Below, in pieces: positions 17,724 to 27,358 of a DNA stretch of 64,000 bases. The DNA is from Candidatus Aenigmatarchaeota archaeon. GTDB lineage: Archaea > Aenigmatarchaeota > Aenigmatarchaeia > CG10238-14 > SCSR01. Each line of letters begins with the position of its first letter. Position 1 is the stretch's first letter. The translations under genes and the position numbers were made by a program. Under the pieces are notes generated by a model, which was not told the DNA's origin, made no database searches, and saw only the letters and a program-made list of their open reading frames with translations. The stretch lies in NCBI GenBank assembly GCA_030615205.1, contig JAUWZS010000001.1, positions 335,492 to 399,491 of the forward strand. The letters run 5' to 3'.

Positions 17724-18401
17724 ATGGTAGATGCTATAATAGATGAAGAACTTAAAGAGGCATTTCCAGGTTTGAAAATAGCACATTTAGAGATTGATGG
17801 GATTGAAGTAAAAAGAAGTATGAAGAGCCTGAAGAAAGTTGTGAGGGCATCGAGAGAAGAAATAAAAAATAAATATTCTGGCGTAGAACTGGCCGAAGAC
17901 CCTAAGATAAAGGCATATCGTGATTTTATCAAGAAGTTCGATGTTTCTCCATCAAAACAAAAAGCAGCAAGTGAGGCACTGATTAGAATTGTGCTGACTA
18001 AGGGAAAATTATCTGATATTAACAATGTTGTTGATTGCATGAATATGGTATCAATGAGAACAGGTCTTACATTCAGTTCGTGGGACAAAGATAAAATCAA
18101 AGGAGATGTTGTTGTGCGGTATTCGAAAGAAGGCGAACGCTATACAGCAATCGGCGACGAGGAGATGATCCTTAAAGCCGGAGAGGTGATAGAGGCTGAT
18201 GATGAAAGAGTCTTATGTCTAATAAGATACAGGGATTGCCAATTTGCTATGGTGGACAACAACACTAAGAATATACTTATTCATATCCAAGGTGTGGAAG
18301 GGATAACAGAGGAAGAGACCAAAGCTGCAAAAGAAGAATTAAAAAAATTAGTCTTAGAATTTGCTGGCGGAAGCGTAATCAAAGAAGATTTTTTAAAGTA
18401 A
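17724..18401 (+). CDS. Free-standing B3/B4 (PheRS beta-like) domain protein
   Basis: AYRDFIKKFDVSPSKQKAASEALIRIVL..LSDINNVVDCMNMVSMRTGLTFSSWD. Confidence 0.8.
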   Translation: MVDAIIDEELKEAFPGLKIAHLEIDGIEVKRSMKSLKKVVRASREEIKNKYSGVELAEDPKIKAYRDFIKKFDVSPSKQKAASEALIRIVLTKGKLSDINNVVDCMNMVSMRTGLTFSSWDKDKIKGDVVVRYSKEGERYTAIGDEEMILKAGEVIEADDERVLCLIRYRDCQFAMVDNNTKNILIHIQGVEGITEEETKAAKEELKKLVLEFAGGSVIKEDFLK

Positions 18402-18413
18402 AAAGAGATTGAT

Positions 18414-19061
18414 ATGCCAACTAAAAAACTTTACTGGGAAGATCCGTACCAAAGGGAATTCGATGCAGTTGTTGGAAGCATAGATGGCAACAGAGTTATT
18501 CTTAATCAAACTTGTTTTTATGCTAAGTCGGGCGGACAGGTTGGAGACACTGGCGAACTGAACGGCGCACGCGTTGCAGATACAATAAAGGATGATGCTG
18601 GCAATGCTGTACATATTTTGGAAGAGCCAAACTTCAAGCTGGGCGATGTTATTCACGGAAAAATTGATTGGGAACGAAGATATAAAATCATGAAACTCCA
18701 TTCAGCCGCGCACATTGTATATAATTTTATGTCGAAGGTGTACCCAGGCGCGAAGATAGCATCCTCAGGCATAGTCGACGAACGCAAGGATAAGCAAGAT
18801 TATATTCTGCCGGACGGTTGGGACAAAGAAAAGCTTGTGATTGTTGAAAAATATGCGAATGATTTTATCGCTGCAGACAAAGAGATAAAATGCTGGACTG
18901 ATGCAGACGGCATAAGGCATTGGCTTGTTGCAGGCGTGCCTGATATGCACTGTGGCGGCATTCATGTCAAGCGCACTTCAGAGATAGGTCGCGTCTCTGT
19001 CAAGCGAGGCAAAAAGCCTGGCGCCGGCAAAGAAAGGATTGAAATATCTCTGATAGAATAA
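18414..19061 (+). CDS. AlaX-like alanyl-tRNA trans-editing protein
   Basis: FYAKSGGQVGDTGEL, KLHSAAHIVYNFM, DMHCGGIHVKRTSEIG. Confidence 0.88.
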   Translation: MPTKKLYWEDPYQREFDAVVGSIDGNRVILNQTCFYAKSGGQVGDTGELNGARVADTIKDDAGNAVHILEEPNFKLGDVIHGKIDWERRYKIMKLHSAAHIVYNFMSKVYPGAKIASSGIVDERKDKQDYILPDGWDKEKLVIVEKYANDFIAADKEIKCWTDADGIRHWLVAGVPDMHCGGIHVKRTSEIGRVSVKRGKKPGAGKERIEISLIE

Positions 19062-19068
19062 AATAAGT

Positions 19069-20142
19069 ATGGGAATATTTTCTAGCTCAGCTGGATTGGG
19101 CGAATCATCTGTTTTCAAGCGCGAAGAAGTTTTGTTGACTGAATATGTGCCGACGATGCTTCCGCACAGAGAAAACCAAATAAAACAAATTGCAAGAAAT
19201 CTTCTACCAGCTGCTAAAGGACGAAAGCCACAGAATACATTTCTTTATGGACCGCCGGGGATTGGCAAAACTGCTGTTGTGAAGCATATCTTCCGCGAGT
19301 TCGAGGAATATAGTGAGCATGTGCGGTGCGTCTATATAAACTGCTGGGATTTTAGAACAACTACAGCTTTGCTGACAGAGCTTGTGCTTGACCTCGGGCT
19401 TTTTGTTCAACGCCGAGGGTGGAGCAAAGATGAAATAATTGGAAAATTAACAGAAGCGATAAATAAGCGTGCGAAAGGGCTAATCGTATGCTTGGACGAA
19501 GTTGATCAGTTGGATTTGTCAGCTTTGTACGATTTGCTTAGAATAAATCAATATGTGATGTCACCTGTGGGTATAGTTTTTATTTCTAATAATCCGTATG
19601 TTTTTGCAAAAGCTGAGCCGCGGATAAGAAGCAGTCTGGGCTTGGATGAGATAGGGTTTAAGCCATACAACCTGAACGAGATGAAGGATATTTTGAAAGA
19701 ACGGGCAAAAGATGCTTTTCGTGCATTCGATGCAGCAGTGATAATGCTTTGTGCAAACCATGCTGTGAACAAAGGAGGTGATGTCCGCGTAGGTCTGCAG
19801 TGCTTGCTAAAAGCAGGCCGTTTAGCCGAGCGAGAGCACGATCAAAAAGTTCGTGTGGAACATGCAAAAGCCGTGCTTAAGAGTATAAAGGAAGCCAAGC
19901 CGCAGATATTGAAAGAGCGGATAAACGAGCATGAGAAAATAGTTCTGCGAGTTTTAAGAAGCAGCAAAAAATGGAGCGCTGGTAAATTGTATAAGAAATA
20001 TTGCGACACAGCAAAAAAAGACGGCATCAAACCAGTGAGCGATCGCGCGCTTCGGGAATTCGTAAACCATCTTCAGGCAATCGAACTTGTGAAAATAAGC
20101 GAAAAGAAAGTTGGGAAAAGCAGATTGATTTGGAGAGCTTAA
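19069..20142 (+). CDS. cdc6: Orc1/Cdc6-type replication initiator
   Basis: FLYGPPGIGKTAVVKHIF, LIVCLDEVDQL, C-terminal winged helix. Confidence 0.93.
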   Translation: MGIFSSSAGLGESSVFKREEVLLTEYVPTMLPHRENQIKQIARNLLPAAKGRKPQNTFLYGPPGIGKTAVVKHIFREFEEYSEHVRCVYINCWDFRTTTALLTELVLDLGLFVQRRGWSKDEIIGKLTEAINKRAKGLIVCLDEVDQLDLSALYDLLRINQYVMSPVGIVFISNNPYVFAKAEPRIRSSLGLDEIGFKPYNLNEMKDILKERAKDAFRAFDAAVIMLCANHAVNKGGDVRVGLQCLLKAGRLAEREHDQKVRVEHAKAVLKSIKEAKPQILKERINEHEKIVLRVLRSSKKWSAGKLYKKYCDTAKKDGIKPVSDRALREFVNHLQAIELVKISEKKVGKSRLIWRA

Positions 20143-20153
20143 GGCTTTCAGAA

Positions 20154-20270
20154 CTAACGTTTCCTTTTAATTTTCTTTCTGCAGTGTTTGCAGAGCATCA
20201 TAAACTTTACTTTGAAAAGCTTGCCAACAACCTTCACGGACTTTTTACAACCATCGCAAATTTTCTGCAT
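20154..20270 (-). CDS. Small zinc-ribbon-like protein (38 aa)
   Basis: MQKICDGCKKSVKVVGKLFKVKFMMLCKHCRKKIKRKR, two CxxC pairs; not in ORF track. Confidence 0.55.
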   Translation of the reverse strand: MQKICDGCKKSVKVVGKLFKVKFMMLCKHCRKKIKRKR

Positions 20271-20306
20271 TAGTTAAGAATTGGTTTTTCAATTATTAGT
20301 CTTTTC

Positions 20307-20492
20307 CTATTTTTTCTTTCGTAGCATCGGCAGACCTGTGCGCTCATTCTCGAATACTTCGTATTTTTCTTCAGGTAAGTCTATTGACCCTTCCGAGCTT
20401 TTGCTAAAGAAAAACAGCTTTGAGCCGCCTTTTCTCTCCATACAATGCAACCAATATGTTTTTCCCTTGCTGTTCGTGTGTGAATAAGCCAT
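20307..20492 (-). CDS. Small conserved hypothetical protein
   Basis: MAYSHTNSKGKTYWLHCMERKGGSKLFFFSK; start at internal Met. Confidence 0.6.
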   Translation of the reverse strand: MAYSHTNSKGKTYWLHCMERKGGSKLFFFSKSSEGSIDLPEEKYEVFENERTGLPMLRKKK

Positions 20493-20572
20493 ATATATCC
20501 CTCCTTTTTTTTTGGTTTTCACTTCTATATCTATATAATTACTTTATTTTAAAAACCAAATAATTAAATGGA

Positions 20573-21439
20573 TTGGATATGTCTAAAAAATCACGTAAAT
20601 CCAAAAATTTAAAATTGCTTCTGCTGCTTGCGTTTGCTCTTATTGTAGTTTTTGTAATTTTGTATAATTTTCCTTCTGAAACAGGGATTTTACTAACAAC
20701 ACCAACAACAACTACTACGCAGCCAACTACTACAACAACAGGGCCTGAAACAAATTGTACAGATACTGATGGTGGGATAAATTATTATGAAAGAGGGATG
20801 CTAGAGAATATCTGTGCTCCAGGCGCTGCGTGTGGAGTATGGGTAGACACTTGTTTAGATTCGGAAATACTTCTTGAATATTATTGCGATGATTTAAATG
20901 GCATACGATATGAATGCCCTTACGGGTGCGAAGCAGGCGCTTGTAAAAAAGCGAAAGGAACAGTAATAATTGCGTTTAAAGATGAGGACCAGAAAATACC
21001 AGGAGGTGCTGTTTTAAAAAGCATGAATTTTACAGTAACAGGAATAGGAGTTTATGACGAATTTGGCGAATGGGTGAGCGTACTCGACGGAGAGAAAACG
21101 GTGGATTTGCTGAAATATACGACAACTCTTGCAAAAATTAGCGAAAAGGGAATTGACGCAAGGAGCTATGGCAAAATAAAGCTGGGATTCTCTGAAGGCA
21201 GCATATCATTGACCAACACGCTTCTTTATATATACAGACCGAGGGTATACGACTTAATAGTCCCGAACGAAACGATTGTCGAGTATGAATTCAACATAAC
21301 TGATGGCGAAACATTGACATTGACTTTAGATTTTGACATATGGAACTCTGTCTCGCATATAGCTGAAGGTTACATAATGGATCCGGTGATAATTGTTTCT
21401 GAGCAATCTGGCAGTGCAACAAACATGAAAGAAATCTGA
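20573..21439 (+). CDS. Membrane-anchored protein with poly-Thr linker and DUF4382-like domain
   Basis: TM, TTPTTTTTQPTTTTTG, KGTVIIAFKDEDQKIPGGAVLKSMNFTVTGIGVYDEFGEWVSVLDGEKTVDLLKY. Confidence 0.7.
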   Translation: MDMSKKSRKSKNLKLLLLLAFALIVVFVILYNFPSETGILLTTPTTTTTQPTTTTTGPETNCTDTDGGINYYERGMLENICAPGAACGVWVDTCLDSEILLEYYCDDLNGIRYECPYGCEAGACKKAKGTVIIAFKDEDQKIPGGAVLKSMNFTVTGIGVYDEFGEWVSVLDGEKTVDLLKYTTTLAKISEKGIDARSYGKIKLGFSEGSISLTNTLLYIYRPRVYDLIVPNETIVEYEFNITDGETLTLTLDFDIWNSVSHIAEGYIMDPVIIVSEQSGSATNMKEI

Positions 21440-21450
21440 AGTTAAATTAA

Positions 21451-22326
21451 TTATTGCAGTATTATAGTTTCTTCTGCTTGTGCGACCAAGCCATCGGATT
21501 CTTCTCTTAAGATTGGATATTCGCGTATTGCTTCCACGTCTAGCAGTTGCTTCAAGGCCATGTCGATTTTCAACGCTGATATTGTTGGCTTTAGCTCTGT
21601 GAGCCAGCGCTTTGCGAACGGCAGGCTGTGGAAGTTCCTTTTAGCTGCTTCAAGTATTTGGCGGGCTTCTCGCAACCGGACAGGTTTGTCTTGCGCATAA
21701 CCAAAAATCAAAACAGGCCTGGATTCTTTCACCCATCCTGCGCCATCAGTTGCAAAGACTTCCATCGCTAGTGCTTGATCCGGCTTTATTTCGTCTTTTA
21801 TCTTGTTCCTTCCATTCGGAATTGAGAATCTCGCATGCTGGTTGTATCGATCCAATCCGTGTCCGCACAGGTTCCTCACAGGATTAAAGCCTGCGCTCTC
21901 TAACACGCTTTCAACGATTTCAGAAATTTCAAAAATTTTCGCGCCCGGTTTGATTGCTTTCATGGATTCTTCCAAAGCCTGCTCAGCAGCTTCTATGAGT
22001 GGATGCATCTTCTTGCCAATACATACGCTAAAAGCACGATCCCATATATAGCCGTCGATGTGCACACCTATGTCTATCTTTACTATATCGCCGGCTTTGA
22101 GCTTCAGAGCATCGTTTATATCCGGGGTGTAATGCGCAGCGTTTTCATTGATTGAGATGTTTATAGGAAAAGCCAGCTCGCCTCCAAGTTTTTTAATCCT
22201 GTTTTCTACTTTATTTGCAATATCAAGGGCAATAGCATTTTCTTTTAGTAACGGCTTTGTGAAAAGTACAATACTGTCCGATATAGACTTTGCTTTTTCA
22301 TATTTTTCAAAAATTTCTTTCTCCAT
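21451..22326 (-). CDS. map: Methionine aminopeptidase (type II)
   Basis: HYTPDINDALKLKAGDIVKIDIGVHIDGYIWDRAF, LCGHGLDRYNQHARFSIPN. Confidence 0.93.
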   Translation of the reverse strand: MEKEIFEKYEKAKSISDSIVLFTKPLLKENAIALDIANKVENRIKKLGGELAFPINISINENAAHYTPDINDALKLKAGDIVKIDIGVHIDGYIWDRAFSVCIGKKMHPLIEAAEQALEESMKAIKPGAKIFEISEIVESVLESAGFNPVRNLCGHGLDRYNQHARFSIPNGRNKIKDEIKPDQALAMEVFATDGAGWVKESRPVLIFGYAQDKPVRLREARQILEAAKRNFHSLPFAKRWLTELKPTISALKIDMALKQLLDVEAIREYPILREESDGLVAQAEETIILQ

Positions 22327-22412
22327 ATGTATAGAATAGTAGATAATAGTATTTAATAAAAATTAGAGGAATTCATCGAAAAGTTATCAAAAAAGCCATG
22401 CGCATCACACGC

Positions 22413-22463
22413 TTATCGCTTCTTCTTTTTTTTCTTCTTTTTCTTTTTCTTCCTTCTTGCCAT
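22413..22463 (-). CDS. 16-aa polybasic micro-ORF MARRKKKKKKKKKKKR
   Basis: ATG..TAA with upstream TATA-like ATTTATAT and GGAGG on the minus strand. Confidence 0.35.
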   Translation of the reverse strand: MARRKKKKKKKKKKKR

Positions 22464-22599
22464 TTTTATCTAAAATAGTTTTATTTTCCTCCGATATAAA
22501 TGTTTCTTATATTTTTTCTTAAATTTTTTTTATTGAAAATTAAACTAAAACAAACTAAACAAATTAAAACAAACAAAATAATCAAAATGTTTTAATAAA

Positions 22600-23817
22600 T
22601 CAAAAATGTTTTAGTAATTCCTCTGAACTATCTGGATGAGGTGAATATTTTCTAAATTTTTCTAAGAGCTTTGATGCAGATAATTTGATTTCATCTTTAC
22701 TCTTTGCATTTTGCAGTTCTCTAACAAGGCCGCCTATCCCAGTAAATCCTGGCGAGGTAGTAAAGAGCTTACTGGTTAATGATGTGTAATCGTTAAAAAC
22801 AGCCAGCGCCTTATCTCTTAATCTTCTAGGATTTTTATCTGTGCTTTCTATCAGTTCGCAAGTTTTTCTGAGTTTGAATGCGGATTTCAAGATTTTTTTC
22901 TGTATATTTTTTGGATAACCGAGAGCAAAGCATAATCCCATCTCAGCTTTTCTGATTACTGGTGGTATGAGCATCATGTTTTTGCTGGCTTCTGGTAGTG
23001 CTATAGAAACATCTGTTGGTAATTCAGCTGTAGCCACATTCCCTGTTAATATAAACGGATTTATGAAAGATTGGACCATGTGCACATCACCAGGTTCGTC
23101 GGATAAAACAACGTTTATGCCTTTTGTTGTACCAACAGTTTCTTTTAAACGATTTTCTACAGCCTCTTTCTTGTACTCGTAGAGCATTGGTCTTATTTCT
23201 ACGATAAAACCATCTTCATCAAACAAGTATTTAGTCCCAGTCACGCATTCCTCTGCAGTTTTCATATCAAACCCGGCCAACCCCATATTTTTTCCTACAA
23301 AATGTTTAACAGCCAACTCGGGCGATCCGCTAAAGAATTCAATATCATAATACATTCTTTTCATTTCCAGCAGACATTGAATCGAATTAGGTTGAAGTCC
23401 GATATGACGAGGGACCGCAGCGCATACCTGATGATGCTGTTTGCATGTAACATTAGATTCTATGAAATATTCTTCTATTTCTTCAACAGGCCCATCAACA
23501 TTTCCTGGACGCAGCTCTTTTGCACGTTCGAATATTTTACCTTGTCGCGCTTTGATGCCATCATTTAGTTCTGACAGCAGCTTGATGTAGACAGCGAATA
23601 TTTGTTGCGTATTCCAGACTCCGTCTACGTCTGAGAGTATCTTTTTAGCTTTGTGTTCGATTTCTGGCGGCAACGGGTATCCGAGGGCTGGGAATCCATA
23701 AAGAGTCAGGGCATATTCAGAAACAGGATAAAAATCATAAGCAACAGTACTTTTCATCAGCTCTGCAAAATATTCCATATTGATTTCTAAAGGTTCTATA
23801 TTGCTGTCTAAAGTCAT
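22600..23817 (-). CDS. Conserved-looking protein of unknown function (405 aa)
   Basis: Long ORF with protein-like composition; no family recognised. Confidence 0.7.
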   Translation of the reverse strand: MTLDSNIEPLEINMEYFAELMKSTVAYDFYPVSEYALTLYGFPALGYPLPPEIEHKAKKILSDVDGVWNTQQIFAVYIKLLSELNDGIKARQGKIFERAKELRPGNVDGPVEEIEEYFIESNVTCKQHHQVCAAVPRHIGLQPNSIQCLLEMKRMYYDIEFFSGSPELAVKHFVGKNMGLAGFDMKTAEECVTGTKYLFDEDGFIVEIRPMLYEYKKEAVENRLKETVGTTKGINVVLSDEPGDVHMVQSFINPFILTGNVATAELPTDVSIALPEASKNMMLIPPVIRKAEMGLCFALGYPKNIQKKILKSAFKLRKTCELIESTDKNPRRLRDKALAVFNDYTSLTSKLFTTSPGFTGIGGLVRELQNAKSKDEIKLSASKLLEKFRKYSPHPDSSEELLKHF

Positions 23818-23892
23818 ACGTCTTATTTTATTATAAAAATATTTGAGTTAGGTTTAGATCGGTTAGCGCTTATTAAAACATAAGAAAATAAT

Positions 23893-24024
23893 CTATCTTT
23901 TATCACCTAGGAAGACCTTGTAGTAAATCATTATAATAGTTATTATTACAAGTATAACGGCTGCTGCTAACCATATGCCAGGGTCTGCCCAGACTCCCGG
24001 AGAAGGTATACCTGCTTCTACCAT
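23893..24024 (-). CDS. Small single-TM protein (43 aa)
   Basis: MVEAGIPSPGVWADPGIWLAAAVILVIITIIMIYYKVFLGDKR; not in ORF track. Confidence 0.5.
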   Translation of the reverse strand: MVEAGIPSPGVWADPGIWLAAAVILVIITIIMIYYKVFLGDKR

Positions 24025-24170
24025 TAATAAGAGATTGAGCTTCAGTTGAAATAAACTTTATTTTTTATTTTTTATTTTGCGAGTGAGATGTTGGCATTCG
24101 GCAGTTATTTTTGGCAGGCTATTCTATAACAATGTTATATTTTTAAGTGTTGATGGCAATAGTTTAATCT

Positions 24171-24545
24171 ATGAAACCATTTTGTGAAATAATAGTGTCT
24201 GATGTGCTCCCGGCTATGCGGGCTGTATTGGCAAATGAGTTGTCGAAAACTTACGGGCTCAGCCAGGTGCAGATTTCTAAAAAACTGGGAATCACACAAC
24301 CAGCAATATCACAATACAGACGCGAGCTTAGGGGCCAACGGGCAAAGGTTATACTTTCGAATGAAAAAATAATGGATTTTATCAAGAAGATGGCGCATGA
24401 TGTAGCGCTCACTGAGATGGATTCCAAAGAGCTTCACATGCAGTTCTGTTTAATATGCAAAAAAATCCGCGAAGAAGGCCTTATATGCAAGTTGCACGGA
24501 GACGCGTGGCCTTTGATGGGACCTTGTAAAATATGTTTCAGTTAG
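24171..24545 (+). CDS. Archaeal HTH transcriptional regulator (COG2522-like)
   Basis: LSQVQISKKLGITQPAISQYRRELRG and C-terminal CLICKKIREEGLICKLHG. Confidence 0.82.
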   Translation: MKPFCEIIVSDVLPAMRAVLANELSKTYGLSQVQISKKLGITQPAISQYRRELRGQRAKVILSNEKIMDFIKKMAHDVALTEMDSKELHMQFCLICKKIREEGLICKLHGDAWPLMGPCKICFS

Positions 24546-24557
24546 GAGTACACGCCT

Positions 24558-27116
24558 TTACTTCAACTCAATTTCTTTATTTTCGCCTTTACGTTTTCTT
24601 TTGAAAAGATCTTTTATTTTCGAGAATTTTTTAGAAATAGCTTTTTGCGCTGTTTTGACTTTGACCTTGTCTATAGTGTATCTGCCTATTTTTGTTATAG
24701 GCTGTTTCACTTCGATGCCGGCCACTTTAACTGAAGGTTTCTTGAATGATGATTTGTATGCAGGCTTGGGCTTAGCTTTGGATATTTTATTAACTATTTT
24801 TTCCTTTGCTTCGGATATGACTCGTGCACCACGTTCTTTTGGTGTTTTGTAAGTATATCTACCAGTTTTTGGATTGTAACCTGGTTGCGGCCAAAGCAAG
24901 TATAGAAGGAGCCCACCAACGCCTATGCCAGTCCCGATGACCGCCCATATAGCCCAATCTGGCAAATGGACAATTCTATAAATTCCTCCTGTGGCTTCTA
25001 ATGCTGCATTTAACTCGGTCTCTGCAGTGCTTATAAGAGATTTTATACTGCCGAACAGCTGATATGCGCTGAAATAATCATTGTTGCTTATATAATTCTC
25101 AGCAAGTTCTATTTTTTCCTTGGCTTCTAGGATTTTCTGCTCAGCAACTGTCACATTTGCACTGGGTCTTTCAGCTTTAGTTCTGTTTATTGTAGCCCAG
25201 ATTGTTGTCATATTCGCACGGTGAAGAGCCAGTTCATTGCTTATATTGGGGTAGAAATCTTCGCTTGGCAACACCCGTAAAATAAAATCAGATGATATGC
25301 TCCTGTTTACAGTAGCTGATTCGTACACTCCAGCATAGTCTTTTATTTCTGCAGACGCAGGTACGCTGAAATTTACAAGGAATGCAGCTTTTTCGCCAAG
25401 ATTTATAGTAACGTCTGTTGCATTTAAACTGTACCAGCTTGATGTTATGTTTTCTATAGTAAAATTTACGGGCTGAGACGCATTGCCCACGTTCTCCACT
25501 ATTACTGTTGTAGAATTGCTTGAGTTCTGTGTAACAAATATCAGGCTCTCGGCCTGTACAAAAGAAATATCAGCTGCATAGCGCAGCACATTCAATATTT
25601 TTGCAGCTCTTGCAGAAGAATAGTTTGTCGAAGCTGTGTTGTTGCATACGTAAACATAAGCTCCTGTTCCAAGTGTCTGTATGTCCGGGTTTGAGACAAG
25701 AACATCATCTCTATATATATCTACTGAAACCTGGTTAGAAGTACAGTGGACAGAAGTTCGACTTCCTCTAAGTACGTTCCACGCTGGGTCAACGGTAAGA
25801 GAAATTGTGGGTGTTATTTTGCTTATTGTAACAGTTGTCAGGTTTGTCGCATTCCAAAGATTATACGAATTGTTTGCATAAGCTCGCCAGCTAAGGGCCA
25901 TTGGCTGTGTCAGATTGAGTTCGTAAGTGGATCTGTTCGTGCCAGTAATTCTGCTCATAGTATAGTTTGTAGCAGTGCCGGTGTGGTTCAGTTGTATAAA
26001 GGCTTTGCTGAATCCGTTCGCATCATTGTCATCGGTCCATGTTATATTGAAAAGTGCGAAAGCATTGTGGGCCCATGTTGAAGGTATAGATGTTGAGATG
26101 GAATATTTTGGCGGCGGAAGGGCAACAGTCAGATAACGAGTTGTTCCAACAGCATTTGCGGTATAGTTCCTGTTACCGCTTGAGTTCGCTTTGAACACAT
26201 AGTATCCCCTGGGAAGCACATCAATGAAAGGATTGGACACTGCAGTCTCATTTCTATATAAGGCTACATTACCTCCAATAGCAGTCACGTTTATTGTTTC
26301 ACCGTCATTAATCGTCAAACTGTGGGTTGCATTGCCGTTGAGATAGATAATAATAGGGTTGTCCGCTTTAGTCACATTAAAGACAAGAGTACCTGTTGAA
26401 TTTTCTGCTCCGTTAAGACTATCATTAGCATACCACTTGTAAGTATAGTTGTCTTGTGGAAGATCCAAAAGTGTTATGCTATATTTGCCAGAGCCAAGAC
26501 TCTCCACAGCTGGCGAGCTTGTATTGGTGTAGTTCGTTGTGCCATCCCATTCAAAATCCACATGATTCAGCGCGACATTATCAATCCAAGTGACATTAAA
26601 AATGTAACTCCTGTTGAGCACATAAGCTGTTGGAGAACTTGGAGAAGTCGAATTTTCGGACCAGATAGGCGCGCTTTGGTCGTCAACTGTCACAGATACA
26701 TTCGTAGAATTGAAGCCGCCGTCAGCATCAGTAGTCGTTACATTAAATTCAAAGCTTCTCGGAAATGCGCCTGTGGACGGTGTTGTTACTTTGAACCAGA
26801 ATTTTCCATCCCCACCATTCGCAATTATATCAGATGTAGTTTCATTATACCAACGAGGTGGAGTCGGCAAGAATGAACCATTGCTAGTAGTACCACGAAC
26901 AACACCATAATATGAAAATCCAGATGGTAGTGTAAAATTTACCTGCACTATAGCAACATCAGTGTTATTAACAGTGAAATTGACAAGTACGTTGCCGACA
27001 TCTATAGTGCTTGGCTCCACACTCGAATCAAAACTGGCCGCACGAGCAGATGTAGCTATAGCTAAAAAACAGATAACGCACGTTATGCACGTTTCAAAGA
27101 AAAGCTTGGCTCTCAT
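24558..27116 (-). CDS. Large secreted, membrane-anchored Ig-like surface protein
   Basis: N-terminal signal peptide, many Asn-Xaa-Ser/Thr sequons, C-terminal TM WAIWAVIGTGIGVGGLLLYLLW and basic tail. Confidence 0.75.
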   Translation of the reverse strand: MRAKLFFETCITCVICFLAIATSARAASFDSSVEPSTIDVGNVLVNFTVNNTDVAIVQVNFTLPSGFSYYGVVRGTTSNGSFLPTPPRWYNETTSDIIANGGDGKFWFKVTTPSTGAFPRSFEFNVTTTDADGGFNSTNVSVTVDDQSAPIWSENSTSPSSPTAYVLNRSYIFNVTWIDNVALNHVDFEWDGTTNYTNTSSPAVESLGSGKYSITLLDLPQDNYTYKWYANDSLNGAENSTGTLVFNVTKADNPIIIYLNGNATHSLTINDGETINVTAIGGNVALYRNETAVSNPFIDVLPRGYYVFKANSSGNRNYTANAVGTTRYLTVALPPPKYSISTSIPSTWAHNAFALFNITWTDDNDANGFSKAFIQLNHTGTATNYTMSRITGTNRSTYELNLTQPMALSWRAYANNSYNLWNATNLTTVTISKITPTISLTVDPAWNVLRGSRTSVHCTSNQVSVDIYRDDVLVSNPDIQTLGTGAYVYVCNNTASTNYSSARAAKILNVLRYAADISFVQAESLIFVTQNSSNSTTVIVENVGNASQPVNFTIENITSSWYSLNATDVTINLGEKAAFLVNFSVPASAEIKDYAGVYESATVNRSISSDFILRVLPSEDFYPNISNELALHRANMTTIWATINRTKAERPSANVTVAEQKILEAKEKIELAENYISNNDYFSAYQLFGSIKSLISTAETELNAALEATGGIYRIVHLPDWAIWAVIGTGIGVGGLLLYLLWPQPGYNPKTGRYTYKTPKERGARVISEAKEKIVNKISKAKPKPAYKSSFKKPSVKVAGIEVKQPITKIGRYTIDKVKVKTAQKAISKKFSKIKDLFKRKRKGENKEIELK

Positions 27117-27208
27117 AAATTATCCACTATATAATCTATGCAATTTTCCACCAAATATAATTTTGATAAAAAGTATACTCATACGCTCTTAGAAGACTTT
27201 TGTAAAAA

Positions 27209-27303
27209 CGGACCCGGAGGGATTTGAACCCTCGACCTTCAACTTACTCCGCAACTTGGCAACATAGGAGGTTGCTGCTCTATCCAAACTGAGCTACGGG
27301 TCC
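27209..27303 (-). tRNA. tRNA-Arg(CCT) with intron 27245..27264
   Basis: Acceptor GGACCCG/CGGGTCC, D arm, loop CTCCTA, T arm GAGGGTTCAAATCCCTC; CTCC:GGAG central helix of BHB-type motif. Confidence 0.85.
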
Positions 27304-27358
27304 ATGTAAAGTTTGATATAAGATTAATTTATTCTCTGAGAACTAATTTAATAAATGT

